From assembly GCA_004123355.1 (NCBI GenBank), contig SCHM01000003.1, positions 7,025,058 to 7,089,057 of the forward strand: a DNA stretch of 64,000 nucleotides. The letters run 5' to 3'. The notes under the pieces are model-generated. The model was not told the DNA's origin. It saw only the letters and a list, made by a program, of their open reading frames with translations, and made no database searches. Positions within the stretch are counted from its first letter, which is position 1. Each line of letters begins with the position of its first letter. Positions 22,982 through 35,801 of the stretch are shown here, piece by piece. The translations under genes and the position numbers were made by a program. Source of the stretch: Amphirosellinia nigrospora (Eukaryota; Ascomycota; Sordariomycetes; Xylariales; Xylariaceae).

Positions 22982-25900
22982 AGTTATAAGCTTAGAATAG
23001 CTTATTTATATTGTTTTTTAAACTAAAACGTTATTTATATTATAATTGTTTTTTATAAGCTATTTTTCCGATATTACGGCTAAAAAATATAAATTAATAT
23101 AATACTTAATTTAGATTTATAAAATTTATATTTATTTTAACGTTATTTAGAAATATTATTAAGATTTTTTATAAATAAAAAACTTTTTTATAAATATCCC
23201 GGATAGTTATTTTATTTGTTTATCTTGTTAAAAATTTTTTTTTAAATATTTAATTATAATAAAACTGGACATATAAAAAAATATATAAAAAAAATATTTT
23301 TTAATTTTTTTTTTATATTAAAATAAATTTTTTTTTTTTTTAAAACGTTATAATATATTTAGCTATATTATATTTTAGTATTAATTATAAAATTTTAAAA
23401 CTAATTATAAAAGCTAGGCTTAACTAAAAAAAGTTTTTTTACTATTTTTTTTTATTAAATTATTAATTTCTTATATTTAAAAAATATTAAGATTTTTTTT
23501 TTATTATTTTTTTTATAAATTAAAAAATTTTTATAAAATAATAGAATTAAATATTAAATAATATTCTTTTAAAATAAAGTTTATTTTTATTTAAAATTTA
23601 TTAGATTTTTTAATAAAAAATTTTTTTATTTTGTTATTAAGTTAAATTTTTTAAATATTAAATTATTTACTAAAAATACTACTAATAATAATTATTTTTT
23701 TATATATTTTAAACTTTTGCGTAATATTTTATTAAGTTTATAATAAATATTATTATTTTTATTATTATTAAATAATTTAAATTTGTTCGGTTTAAAAGTT
23801 ATTATTTATAATAATTTTTTATATTTATTAAGTTTGTTTTTTTTTAGTTTAGCTATTTTTTAGCCGAGTTATTTATTTAAATATTATTACGTTTTTAGTT
23901 ATTATAAAATTTTTATTTAAGCGTTATTATATTTTTTTATTTTTTTATTTAAATATAATATTTTTCGAAACAACTAAATAATTAATTACTAAAAATAATA
24001 CTTTTATTTTTTAATTTTAATTTTATAGCTTTATTTATTAAAAACTATATAAAATAAGCTTAATAATAAAATCGAAATAAATAAAAAAATAATAAATAGT
24101 TATAAAAATTTTTATACTAAAGTTTTTAAAAAACTATTTTTTTATACGAAAAAAATATCCGATTATTTATTAATATAAAGCTATAAAAAACTAATGCTTA
24201 GCTATTCGCTAAAAGCTCGGCTTATAAAACAAATAAAAAAAAAAAATAAATCTCGAAAATAAAATAAACTATTAAAAAAATAAACAAAAAAAAGCAATAA
24301 TAGCAATTAAATATTATTTTAAAATTAATATCCGATTAATTATAAAAAAATATTTTTTTTTATATAATTATTAATATTTTTTAAAAGTTTTATAGTAATA
24401 TAAGCTAAAAAATAGTACTATTTTTAAATATTTATTTATAAACTAAATAATATTATTTTAAATATTTACGAAAAAAATATTATTAAACTTATTATAAAAC
24501 TTTATATAGTTTAAAATAAATTAGTAAAACTTAATAAAATATATAAGTTTAACGAGCTTTTTTTATTAATAAATTTTTTATTTTTTTTAGTTTATTTTTT
24601 TAAGTTTTTTTTATTATGTTTTATTAAAATTATAATATATTTTTTAAAAAAAATAAAAATGCCGAAATTACTAAAAAAACAATAATTTTTAAAATAGCTA
24701 TATTAATAGCTTAATATAATTAATAAAACTAAAAAATTAAAAATAATAACGTTAGTTTATTATTATTATTTTATTACTTAAAATATAATTATTATAGTAG
24801 TTTTTATATTATATACTATAAAAAAACTTTTATTTTATTTTTAAAAAATAGCATAATAAAAAAGCTAAACGAAAAAAAAACAAAAAAAAAAAAAAGCAAA
24901 AAAATAAAAAAAAAGCTAAAAAAAACAATAACCTTAATATATTATTATTTATAGTTTAAAACGTTAATATAGCTATAATTTTAGCTTTATTATTTTTAAT
25001 CTAAAAACTAACGCTATTTTTTTTAAAACATTTAAACTAAGCTATTTTATAGCTATATTTAGTACTAATATAAAGCCCGAGATTTTTTTACGGCTTTTTA
25101 TAAAAATTTTTAATAACGTTCTAAAAAAATCCTATATAATAAAAACCTTATAATAGTTTAAAATAGCTAGCTTTAAAAACTTTTTAAATAACTAAATAAA
25201 CTAAATATTAAAAAAATTTATATTTTAAATTTAAGCTATAATTAATATATATTTTATAATTATAAAAAGTTTTTTATAATTAAATTTTATATTAGTTTTA
25301 GTATTTTTAGAATAAAAAAAAAATAGTTATATTTAAAAAAATAAAAAATTATATATTTATTTTTATAATTAATAGCTAGCAAAAAAAAATAATTTTTTAA
25401 TATATATATATTATTAAAATAAAAATAAATTTAATTTTAGTTTTTTAATTATTAAAAAAAAAAACTAAATTTCTTTTTCGATAAAATAAAATACTAAATG
25501 CAAAAAATATTTTTTTTTGCTCGAGCTATTAGCAGCTTATATTTAATTAATACTTTAAATAATATATTAATATTATAGCTTTTAATATTAGCTTTTACGC
25601 TTATTTTTTTTTTAATTTAATATATAAATATAGTACGAATAATTTAAATATTTAGGCGATTAAAACCTTAAATATTTAATAAATTGCTTAATAAAGATCT
25701 TTTTTATTTAAAATACTATTTTTTAAAATATATATTAAAAAAAAATAAAAAAACCTTTTATAAAAATAAGCTGCATAAAAGTATATAAAAGCTAGAATTT
25801 TTATATATAAATTTTATAAAAATACTAACTTAAATAAACTAAATTATAAGCTATAATTAATCTATATAATAAATAATTATTTATAATAACTTTATAAAAA

Positions 25901-28900
25901 TAACCTAAATATTTTTTATAAAATTAGTATTAAAATTCCTAAAAAATTTTTTAAACTTTTCTAAATTAAAAAAAACGTTTTAAATATTTTTTATAAAATT
26001 AATATTAAAATTCTAAAAATTTTTTAAACTTTTCTAAATTAAAAAAAACGTTTTAAATAACGTTATTATATTATTATTTTAAATTAAAAAAAACTTTTAT
26101 TAATAATATTTTTAAACTTTTATATTATAACTATAATATAATATTATATTTTTTGCTACTAATTAGTATTAATAAAATAATATTGCTAAAAAAGCTATTA
26201 ATATTTTAAAAAATATTGTTTAATAGCTTTTTATTATTATTACGAACAATAAAATTAATATTAAATATTAGCTAGTATTAGTACGTATAGCTATATATTT
26301 AAAAAATCTTTATTTAATTATTAAGCTAAAAAATCGGATATTTTATAAAATATAATATAAAAATCTGCTAAACTTAATATATTTTAAATAATAAAAGCTT
26401 TAAATTATTTACTAAAAAAAAAGCTTTAATATTTAATAAAAAACGGAGCTTTATATTATACTAAAATATTAAAAAAAAATACTATAAATTATATTATTTT
26501 TTTAAACTTTAGTAAAATAATTTATATTAATAATATTTTTTTTAAAAAAAACCGTATTTACGCTTTAATCGAAAATTAATTATTAACTTATAGTATTATT
26601 TTCTTAGGATTTATATTTAATAACTTTTTTTTATTATTATAAATATTAAAGCACCCAACTATAATATTATATAACTAGCAAAAAAAGTTAAGTTTTAAAA
26701 AACTTTTAAATTAAAAAAATACCAAATTATAAACTATTAAAAATAAAAAAAATAACTTTTACGCTTAAAAACAAAATAATAATTAATTTTTAAAACTTAT
26801 ATTTATAACCTTATTATAATTATTTTATATAATAAATAACGTAAAAATTTTTAAAAACGTTTTTATAATTATTAACTTAAAACTTAGATTATTTATATAT
26901 ATTTTTAAAAAATTTAAAGCTAAAACTAAAACTAAAGCTAAAAATATATTAAATATTATATAAAAATATATTATAGTTATATAACAGTTTAAAAAAAGTA
27001 TTTTAATTTATAACTTAAAATAAAAAAACTTATTAAAATATAGCTTTATTATTAACTTTTATTTATTAAATAATATTAATATTTAATAAAGTAAACTTTT
27101 TTAAATAATAATATTATTAATTAATATTATTTATTTTTTTATTTATAAAAGTTATAAAATTTAAAACGTTAAAATAAACTTAAAATAATATTTATTAATA
27201 TAGTTAGTTTAAAGCTATAAATAATAAATATAAATCTTTAATTAATAATAAAACTTAAACGATTTATTAATTATTTATAAAATATAAAATATTATTAAAA
27301 AAATAAGTTTTTAAGCTAAAATATAAGCTAAATAATAAAATTATTTGCTATAAAGTTTATTAAATAATTAAAAGCTTTAAACAATAAAAAACTTAAACTA
27401 TAATAAACTTTTATTTTTATAATTAAACTTATAAGCTATAAAACTATTTTTATTATTATTATTATTTTAAATCTTAAGTTTAAATAAATAAACGTTAAAA
27501 TAGCGTTTTTTATAAAAATATTAATAAAAAAATCTATATAAAATAACTTTTTAAATTCGAAAATAAAACTAGCCGTATATATAAGCTAAATAAAAGCTTT
27601 ATATAGTTTAAAATAAATACTTAAAATATAATATAAAACTTTTATAATATATTTTAAAAGCTTAAAGTTTATATTATTAAATATAAATATTAATATATTT
27701 ATTAAAAGCTATATTTATATCGCTATATATATTAATAATTTTTAATTATAATATTTTTATAAAAAAATTAATAAAATTAAAAAAATATTATATAATAAGT
27801 TTAATATAACTAACTTAAGCTTTTATTTTTATTATTTAAAAATAACCGTTAAAAAAAATAAACTAAATTAAGCGATTTATTTCGGATAAAAAGCTTATAT
27901 TAAAAAAATATTTCGAAACTTCGATTTTTAAAACGTTAAACTTAAAAATATTTTAATAAAAACTAAAGCTTTTAATTTTTAGCTAATAATTATATAGCTA
28001 TAACGGAAAAAAAAACCTAATATATAAATATTATTAGTTTATTAATATATTTATATTAAGCATTTAATTAAATATTATTTATATTATATTTTTTTATAAT
28101 TATTTTATAATAACGCTAAATAAAGCTTATAAATTAATTATAATATATATTTTTAAATATTTTAAAAAAATAATAAATATAAAATTAGTTTATCGTAAAA
28201 AACTTTATAACTTAGTAAACTATACCGATATTAATTATACTAAAGATTAAAAAACTTAAAATTAACTTTTAGGTATATTTTTAATATAAATAATAAAACT
28301 TTAAGCTAAAATTCGAAACGTTAAACTATTATATTATTATTATCGTATAAAATTAAATATATTAATTAAATATAAATAATAAAAAAAATAATATAATTAA
28401 AACTTTTATTTAATAAATTAAACGCTACTTAAAAGATTAAAATTATTATTATTTATAATAATAACTAAAAAGCTATAATATTAGCTAATAATTTATTATA
28501 TTACGCTAATATTAAATATATAACTATTTAATTAAAGTTTGTTTATAAATATAACTATTAAAATATTAAATTATAGTATGTTTTTATTAATTAATAAATA
28601 GCGGATAAACTAATTAAAGTTTTATTAAAAAATAAATTTTTTGCTTTTTATACTATTTTAAGCTTAAAATAAATAAAAATCTTATAATAAAATATTATTA
28701 AATTAAAATTTTATATTATATAACTAACGTTATTATAAAATTTTATACTTTATTAACCGCTTATATATTTTATTATATTTTTTTAATTATATTTTAATTA
28801 TTATTTTTAAGTTATTTAAATTAAACTTTTTTTTAATATATAACTTTTATTATTTATTTTTAATAATAATAAAAGTTTTAACTATTAATAAAATATTAAT

Positions 28901-29340
28901 AAACTTTATTAATTTTTTTAGCAAACTTTTATTAAACTTTAAAACTATAAATAATAAATTTATTGTTTATTTAAAATAGTTTTATAACTTTTTACTTTTA
29001 ATAATATTTTATATTTACCTAAAAATAATATTTTAAAGCTGTTTAAATAATAAAAAAATTAAAATATTTATAAAACAATATTTAATATATATATATAAAA
29101 TATTTTTAGTATTTTTTATAACTCCTAAAAAAATAATAAAAATATAACTAGGTTTATTTTTATATTTATTAAACTATTAATAAAAAACTTATAAAAAAAA
29201 ACAATTTAATATATATACGCTATAGCTATTATTATTAACTTTAGTAAAAATAAATTATAATATTTAAAACTATAACTTTATTAATAATATAATATTAGAA
29301 TTAAAAATAAAAAACATATTATAAAAAAAACAACGGATTT
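22982..29340 (+). mobile_element. RIP-degraded internal region of the retroelement
   Basis: A 6.4-kb stretch of A/T runs with scattered GCT/AGC. It corresponds to the former gag-pol interior. Nothing is readable as a gene. Confidence 0.8.
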
Positions 29341-29555
29341 TGCTACACTCTGACAGGGGGGGTGACCCCCGCAGGGGTCCCACTGCAGAGTGGAGCCTAC
29401 TCACTGATAAGTGGAGTCTAGTCCTGTAGATTAGATAAGGAAGCTAGGGACTAGGTAAGTCTCCTGCCTCCGGCAGGAGCCTTACCTAGTACCTGCTTCC
29501 TTCTTCATCACTCAATACAGACTCAATACTACACTATCCTTAGTAAAGCATACTA
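29341..29555. mobile_element. 215-bp normal-GC island, solo-LTR-like or small foldback element
   Basis: Composition jumps from AT-only to balanced at 29341 and back at about 29555. The unit starts TGCTACACTC. The inner candidate end is AGCA at 29550 (TGCT...AGCA ends, as in an LTR), while GATTT occurs directly before 29341 and again at 29556-29560, as a target duplication would. It contains a strong hairpin (29439-29500) and a second inverted pair CACTCTG/CAGAGTG. It is too short to be a RIP target itself and most likely entered after the host element had been RIP-mutated. Confidence 0.6.
29439..29500. repeat. Long hairpin inside the island
   Basis: ACTAGGTAAG-T-CTCCTGCC pairs with GGCAGGAG-C-CTTACCTAGT around a TCC loop. 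Outer GGAAGC/GCTTCC extends the stem through a small bulge. It would fold strongly as RNA or as single-stranded DNA. Confidence 0.85.
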
Positions 29556-30057
29556 GATTTTTTATAAATATTTATTAAAAAAAGTTCGTAAGCTAATTAT
29601 ATATAATATAACCTATATTTTAAGCAGTTAAAACTTATACTTAATATATAATATATTATAAATTCGTTAATAAATAACTTTAAAAAATTATTTATATTTT
29701 AAACTTAATAATTTCTGTTTAAAAAACTACGTTCGATTAGCTAATTAATTATATAACTATTTATTTAACTTATGCTTTTTTTTTTTTTTTTTTTTATAAA
29801 AGTTTTTATAAATTTTGCTAATATTTAAAAAACTTTAAATAAAATACTAAAAAGTTTAAGTCGCTAGATTAAACAGCAATATTTAAAAAATCTAAGTTTT
29901 TATAAAAAACCTAATATAAAAGTAAAAAAAAAAAATCTATCGAAGTTTTACTACCTTATAAATTTTATAAATCTTACTCTATAAACTTTATAAATTACTT
30001 ATTATAATATTTTTATATTTTTCCTTTATTTTTATAAGTGTTTAAAGTAAATAAAAA
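29556..30057 (+). mobile_element. Right part of the RIP-degraded retroelement interior
   Basis: AT-only sequence between the island and the right LTR. No frames. Confidence 0.75.
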
Positions 30058-30217
30058 TATTAAATTAAGTAAAGAATAATATATTCTACCCACCTATATA
30101 TATATATTATATATATCTACCGAGTCCTCTAGACTCGGACCTACCTTCTGGTCATCCTGATTTAATACAATCTATCTACTGCTATACCACATGTATAGGT
30201 CTCCACTACCTTTGACA
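30058..30217 (+). repeat. Right LTR (160 bp)
   Basis: Ends CTACCTTTGACA, followed by the target duplication CGAAA. Its outer half is nearly unmutated in composition, while its inner start is AT-shifted. Confidence 0.9.
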
Positions 30218-30222
30218 CGAAA
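30218..30222 (+). repeat. Right target-site duplication CGAAA
   Basis: Identical to 22815-22819. Confidence 0.9.
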
Positions 30223-30531
30223 GAGCTTTCTATTTTTAGACTCAATGGAATAGAGCACGTCTCTAATAATACGTATCTATACGGCCATCGAGAGACGGAT
30301 CTCGCATGCATCCGAATACTAGAACATATTGCATACGCAGACCTTTCCCAGCCACTATTCAAAATCCAGGCTTACTGGAAGCCAGACATGATGCCTGCCT
30401 CCCAAATCCTGTATACGGTTAATCTTGTTTTCCACAATGAACTAGAACTGAAGTCAGAGTATGGTAAAATGTCGTTGTCAGGTGCGCGTCAGCGTTGGCA
30501 ACATTTAAACAGGAACCAACAAGGCGATTAG
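30223..30531 (+). pseudogene. Possible continuation of the interrupted ankyrin-type gene
   Basis: A frame is open from the target duplication to the stop at 30529-30531. It reads in part NNTYLYGHRETDLACIRILE, which has the feel of a helical repeat but no decisive ankyrin motif. It directly abuts the retroelement, so it may be the downstream part of the gene whose left part ends near 22673. Confidence 0.3.
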
Positions 30532-31493
30532 TTATTCAGGAATATATCTAGCTGCTATGATCGTTGTCAATGTTGTGAAATTTATCTAAGAAGTTCATTC
30601 ATTGATACCCGCAATAATGTTGCCCGGGATATTCTCAATGTTCATATTAGTGGGGTATCTAGGGATCAGGACGCGGGAGGGGGCATAGAGCAAGTATGAG
30701 TCGCTGATGTTGTCTTTGGTTGGAATAGTCACAAATCTAGTCCGCGTTTCAGATAATAATGGCACAAATGTCGCTACAACAGAAATCTGTATGAATAATG
30801 ATGGAGAGTGACCCCAAATAGGAAGATCATGCTCCAATGCCTGTGTGCTGGTGAGAATGCTGGGGTTGAAGGCTTACCATATATATCGAGGTTTATGGAG
30901 CTAGCCGTCGACACGGTGTGTCTTTGTTGGGCCGATGTTAAGAAATTAAGCTGGAGGCTAGGCTTTATAGATATTTTAGGTAGGTATTCTTTGATAGTGT
31001 CGTCGCTGTGTTTAACCCTATTCGTCGTCTGCACTATTTCCAAGTAGCCAGGCCCAGCTAGGGTTACTCTAACTCATTTAGGATGCGTCGCGCCTTCCAT
31101 AACCATATTGTGAGCACGCTGTACATTCCATGTTAGAACTTGGTGTGTTCTCATTGGATTGTTAGCTCTTCATTCACTACCAGGATCACAGGCTAGTGAA
31201 TGGCATCACGTGACAGCCACGTGATATACCCTCCACCTACACTTTCCTATCCAGTAACACCTCCCATCATTTCATCAATCCAACCAATTCGCCTTGCTAC
31301 GCCAAACAGTCTTCTAAATACCAAACATTGGAAATATCACTGGCAGTCATTCCTGTAACCCCTTCGATCCGAGGGGCCCCGGCTTGATTCCGGCACGCAC
31401 TGGTTGGTCCTCTGTAGTCCCAACCTTTGAACAACAACTGATAGCAATAGCACCCCAACGACATTCCTGGTTGATCTGCACAACAATAACGAG
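30532..31493. other. Intergenic, upstream of the PHD gene
   Basis: Two short minus-strand frames (30595-30837, 30774-31043) cannot be joined by a valid splice in frame and are not called. 31200-31493 is C/A-rich with CACGTGAC-type boxes near 31206 and 31218, and is the likely promoter and leader of the PHD-finger gene. Confidence 0.4.
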
Positions 31494-32970
31494 ATGGAGG
31501 ATCAATCTAAAGATCCCATGCCAAGCGCGAATGGGGATGCTACTACAGTAGAGGCCGCTTCTGTCGTGGCTGACCTGCCTAGCCCATCAATTGCGAGTCC
31601 AGTCCCCAGTCGACGGGCGAGCTCGACGGGTTCTGCTGGACACCGGCCTTACGTACCTCAATTCTCTGCCGCTACGCAAATGATATTATCGCGCATCAAC
31701 AGCAAACCGGGTAGCCTTTCTGCAGCCCTATTATCGGCCTCATCAATGGCAAACGGCATCGAGAAGTCGGCATTCGAGGATGCTAAGAGACGCCTAGTGA
31801 TGAACATGAACACTTCATTGACGATGCCCATGCCAACGCCAGCGCAAGGATCGTCTAGTTCCATGCGTGACTCTTTTCAGCTACGGACATCAGCGCCCGC
31901 GCTTGCTGCAGGGTCTACACAGTCTACCCCCGCAAAGTCAGGAGCGTCAAAATCTCTGTCGGCGAAGCAGAAGGGAAAGGCGGTACGGGGTGCAAAGCGC
32001 AAGCGAAGCAATGGCAATGATGACGCATCATCAAGCCTTAGTGAGCTATCCGACAGTGAGGCGGAAGGAAAGGCGCAGGCCGCAGCCACCATGACCAAAT
32101 CCGGCCGCCAGGTTCAAAAACCGACGCAATTCAACCCCACAGATACCCCAAGTGGCCAGAAGCGAAAGCATTATGGTAAGCGCACTGTAGACCAGGCTCT
32201 TTGCAAGGTATGCACGAGAGGACTCAGCCCAAATAAGAACCAAATCGTCTTCTGTGACGGCTGCAATTCTTGTTGGCACCAGATGTGCCACGATCCATAT
32301 ATCGACGATGACTTCGTTAGTGACGAGACGCGCTCATGGTTCTGTGGTCGCTGCCTAGCCAAACGTGAAAAAGCCCTCGCCCGGAAGAAAACGCTTTCGG
32401 ATCACAGGGGTGTCAGTTGGGCCTCTAAAAGTGCAGAACAGGTCAGTCCTATCGATGGCCCGTGGCCACGGTGTAGTTTTGCTGACTTATCCACAGAAGC
32501 GGGCACACCTTACCAACATGCCCCATGCTCAACTAGTCAATCTCCTAATGTACAGCACCGAGCTACACCCAGAACTCCCCATCTTTCCCGGTCAGGAGCC
32601 GGCGATGTCTACCAAACGGGGTGCACAGGGGCAATCCGCGGCAAGTGGCTCTGTATCGCGACACGATGCCAAGCTCGTCGGTCCGATCGGTTTCACCAGC
32701 AGGGTTTCAACGCCGGATGCGAAGTCTGCAGAAGGGAGCAGCAAGTCGAAGACGAAGAGGAAAGGCTCTACCGAGGCTCAGAGCCAGGCGGAGCGCGAGT
32801 CTTCCCCCGAATCGGTCCCTCCAGCTTGGCCGAAGGTTGGACGAGGCGTGCTCGATGGCCTAGATCTGAACGAAGACGACCTGCGAGATAACAACGACTT
32901 CGAGGCTTTTAGCGTCACATCGTATAACAACAAAGGCAAGAAAGTGATGGAGAATGGCATGGCTATGTAA
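31494..32970 (+). CDS. PHD-finger nuclear protein
   Basis: Two exons, 31494-32441 and 32497-32970, join through GTCAGT...CACAG in frame (SAEQ|KRAHL) to give 473 residues. The start ATG at 31494 follows a C/A-rich leader. Residues 1-200 are low-complexity Ser/Ala/Pro with basic stretches (KGKAVRGAKRKRS), likely nuclear localisation. Residues about 236-287 form a PHD zinc finger: CKVC, CDGC, WHQMCH and CGRC give the C4HC3 set, and FCDGC...CWHQMC is typical of histone H3-tail readers. The C-terminus is acidic/Ser-rich and ends NGMAM. The protein is expected to bind chromatin. The gene is intact and looks like a conserved host gene bordering the repeat-rich zone. Confidence 0.9.
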
Positions 32971-34051
32971 AGCTGTGAGGACATAAGGCGTGTAGAGGCA
33001 CTACAACTAAGTGCCTCCACTGTTATTTGCGACGCATTGTACTCGGAAGTACATGACTTTGTTTTATGATCATTTGGCTCGGCGTTCAAAGTGCTTATAC
33101 TGCGTACTAATCAACCATGGTCGGTGTTAAGGGGGTTAAAATGGTGTGAAGGATCGGCTGATACTTGTCGCATATCTTCTCTGGCACTAGATACCTAAAT
33201 AGGTAGATAATGAAATAATATTCTGTTTTAAAATGATGCAACTCTGGATGTCGCATTCGTGTCTTGCAAGGACTGACGGCTCAATCAAGCAAACTTTGAT
33301 GCAAGTAATGCAAGTACTGGGGATATGCTGTTATTGATATAACCGCAATGCGCCCCCTGGGGCGACATGGGTAAACAAATGGACATATAGAGGCAACCCC
33401 CGGGATTATAATGCGAAACCAAGGCTATCTGGGCACATAGACGTGCAATAGTTACAATTTATAAAGATGAAAGCGTTCCGGGCCCACGTGATAGTTGCGT
33501 ATTCCAACAAACTTGAACATGAGTGGAAAAAGAAATTGTGAAAAGGGAATCTTTCCCGCCCCCAACTCCAGCCTGCCTTGACCCCGCTCTCGGGGTACTA
33601 CACCTCATCTCACTTAGAAATACATGTCGAACCAAGCTCTTTGGCAGCCCATCTTCTTAGACGGTCTGATGAGAGCAAGATAAGCTAAGATGATTTTGTT
33701 ACTTTATGAGCCACGGGCCAGACGTCGATATGGTTTATATGTATGATTAGGTCTTTAGTTACCTATTGTTTAAGAACGAAGATCTATCTAAGTTAGATGG
33801 TAGTTCCCCGAGAATACCACGTAAATCGGCGAGTCAGGTGATTAGTTGGGGTAAGATGAGATAGAGCAGACAAGGAGCAATTGATTCCATCCCAGTTTAT
33901 CTCTGCAGAGCCTTACTTCGATAGCTAACGCTGACTTCAGCATCAATCGCAACCCAGGGTGCAGGGCCCAGTAGATAGCACGCGGCGTCGCAGAATTCTA
34001 AGAACTCATTACATTTAAACTTTACACTCTCACGGCAATCCTCCGTTGACA
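32971..34051. other. Intergenic
   Basis: About 1.1 kb without a recognised gene. It includes ACCTAAATAGGTAG near 33191 and a stretch around 33480-33560 with CCCACGTGAT. Confidence 0.4.
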
Positions 34052-35801
34052 ATGCGATTAATCAATACGAACACACATGAGCTCCACGAGTTCTTTGGCG
34101 ACCGATTCCGGACTACGCTATCTTGTCCCACACTTGGTCCGACAGAGAGGCCACCTTTGCAGACTGGGCTAGTCAAGACACGCTTGGGAAAGACTGCAAG
34201 AAGATTCTAGATACTTGTCGGTTGGCAAGAAGCCAAGGATATCGTTATGTTTGGGTGGATACGAACTGTATTGACAAGTCCAGCTCCGCTGAGTTATCTG
34301 AGGCCATCAACTCCATGTTCGACTGGTATAGATGGCAAAGGTTTGCTATGCATACCTAGTTGATGTTCCGTCAGCCCTACAAGACGAGTTTCGGGAGCTT
34401 TTTGCTAAAAGTCGATGGTTTACAAGGGGGTGGACCCTACAGGAACTACTTGCTCCTCGAGAGGTCCAATTTTACAGCAATGACTGGGTGCTTCTGGGAA
34501 CGAAGGACTCTCTATGCGCTGATATATCATCGATTACCGGCATCGCTCAGAGATACATTTCAGAGAAGCTTATCAGCAGCCGATATCTTTCTGGGGGGTT
34601 CGTTATTCAAGGCGTTCAGCACGCGGCTCCGATCGCGGAAGCCAGCGTTGCAGAGAGAATGTCTTGGATTTCTCGCAGAATAACTACAAGGGCTGAGGAC
34701 ATAGCATACTGCATGTTAGGAATCTTTGATATCAATATGCCGTTGTTGTATGGCGAAGGGCCGAAAGCATTTATAAGACTACAAGAAGAGATAATGAAGG
34801 TCTCAGATGATTCTTCTCTCTTCTGCTGGACACGCAAGTTTGGTCTCCACATGGGTTTTCTTTCTCCTTCCCTTCGGGTTTTTGGAACTGCCACGACTTG
34901 GTTCCCGGCCAGCAGGAACTACGACCGGCCCCATATTTCATGACAAACGCAGGGCTTTCTATGACGATTCCAATTCTTTACTGTTGGTCTAAGCACTATT
35001 TCATCGGCGTCTTGCCTGTCCAGTCATCTACGGGGCACAAGAATTACGGTGTGCCAATGGCAGGAGACATTTCTTCCGGGAAAGTTTGTAGAACTTCGTA
35101 CCCGCCTGGACCTATACCACTTAGCAGCAATATCTCAACGGCGACACGTTACGGCATTTTCATTTCGGAAAACTACAGCCCAATCAGATTAGGCCAGCCG
35201 CAGAGCGTAGGGTATGGAGACGGCGAAGGCTACAAAAAGCCTCTAACGCCCGGTGTTTCCGAGGACTGGCTACTGAGGGATGGAGTAGGTCCATATTGTC
35301 GATCTGCCGCGCTGTTGACGTTTGAGCTCGATTGTGAAGTTGATTTTAGGACTTTCCCTCTTGATCGTTTCAGCACGCAAAAAAGCATAATAGAGATTTT
35401 CAATATCCCTACCGGACATGAACGAGAAAATAATCCACTTAGAGGCGAAATGTTCGGGTCTGCTTTTGAGAGTGTGTTGGTCAATCTAATATTTCGACCA
35501 GGGTAACGGAGTCAATCATGATTACTTCCTGGAAGACTGCTACTTCGTGGCTATGGGACACTTTCTGGGTCCCCCAGACGAGGCGCTTGAGCTACAGGTA
35601 GGAGGAGAGGCCAGTCCAGCATCAGCACAGGCACTGAGGGCTATCCAGGACGGTGGATATCCGAAAAGTCTAGAGTTAAAGGAAAGTTCCAGCCTGTCAG
35701 TTGAAATATCCGAGAGAAATATAGAATTGGGCCTCGTCTCTATTGTGCATATGCATTTCAGCATCTCTTCGCCTCCGCACGAGCAGCATTCTACTAGTTA
35801 G
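34052..35801 (+). pseudogene. HET-domain gene, frame-broken
   Basis: The HET domain is the hallmark of fungal heterokaryon-incompatibility proteins, which trigger cell death on meeting non-self. ATG 34052 gives MRLINTNTHELHEFFGDRF. After a one-base frame change near 34103 the reading continues as ILSHTWSDREATFADW, then RYVWVDTNCIDK, the three classic HET blocks. A second frame change lies near 34335 (TGGTATAGATGGCAAAGG), after which WFTRGWTLQELLAPREVQFY and AYCMLGIFDINMPLLYGEG follow. Further changes fall near 34870 and near 35505. The late part (YFMTNAGLSMTIPIL) is the usual HET-protein C-terminal region. At least four breaks over 1.75 kb make a working product unlikely. Cell-death genes of this kind are often lost by mutation, which fits. 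Confidence 0.8.

Larger units (their letters stand above)
22820..30217 (+). mobile_element. LTR retrotransposon fossil, probably Ty1/Copia, RIP-degraded
   Basis: The element spans 7,398 bp and is bounded by related terminal repeats of 162 and 160 bp with TG...CA ends and by a 5-bp target duplication. The interior is extremely AT-rich. Retained C is mostly in CT or GC context and CA/TG is rare, which is the pattern of repeat-induced point mutation. No coding frame survives, so it is thoroughly broken and inert. The assignment to Ty1/Copia rests on short LTRs and on residual spacing near 28.2 kb that recalls the RNase H region on the plus strand; this is tentative. Age cannot be taken from LTR divergence because RIP dominates. 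The perfect target duplication argues against great age. Confidence 0.85.

Noticed and set aside
22982-30057. AT-only block as a mitochondrial insertion or a centromere core
   Set aside because: Matching LTRs and a perfect target duplication bound it exactly, and the CA/TG depletion fits RIP of a retroelement.
30595-31043. Spliced minus-strand gene
   Set aside because: The candidate 37-base intron leads to an immediate stop in the phase required.
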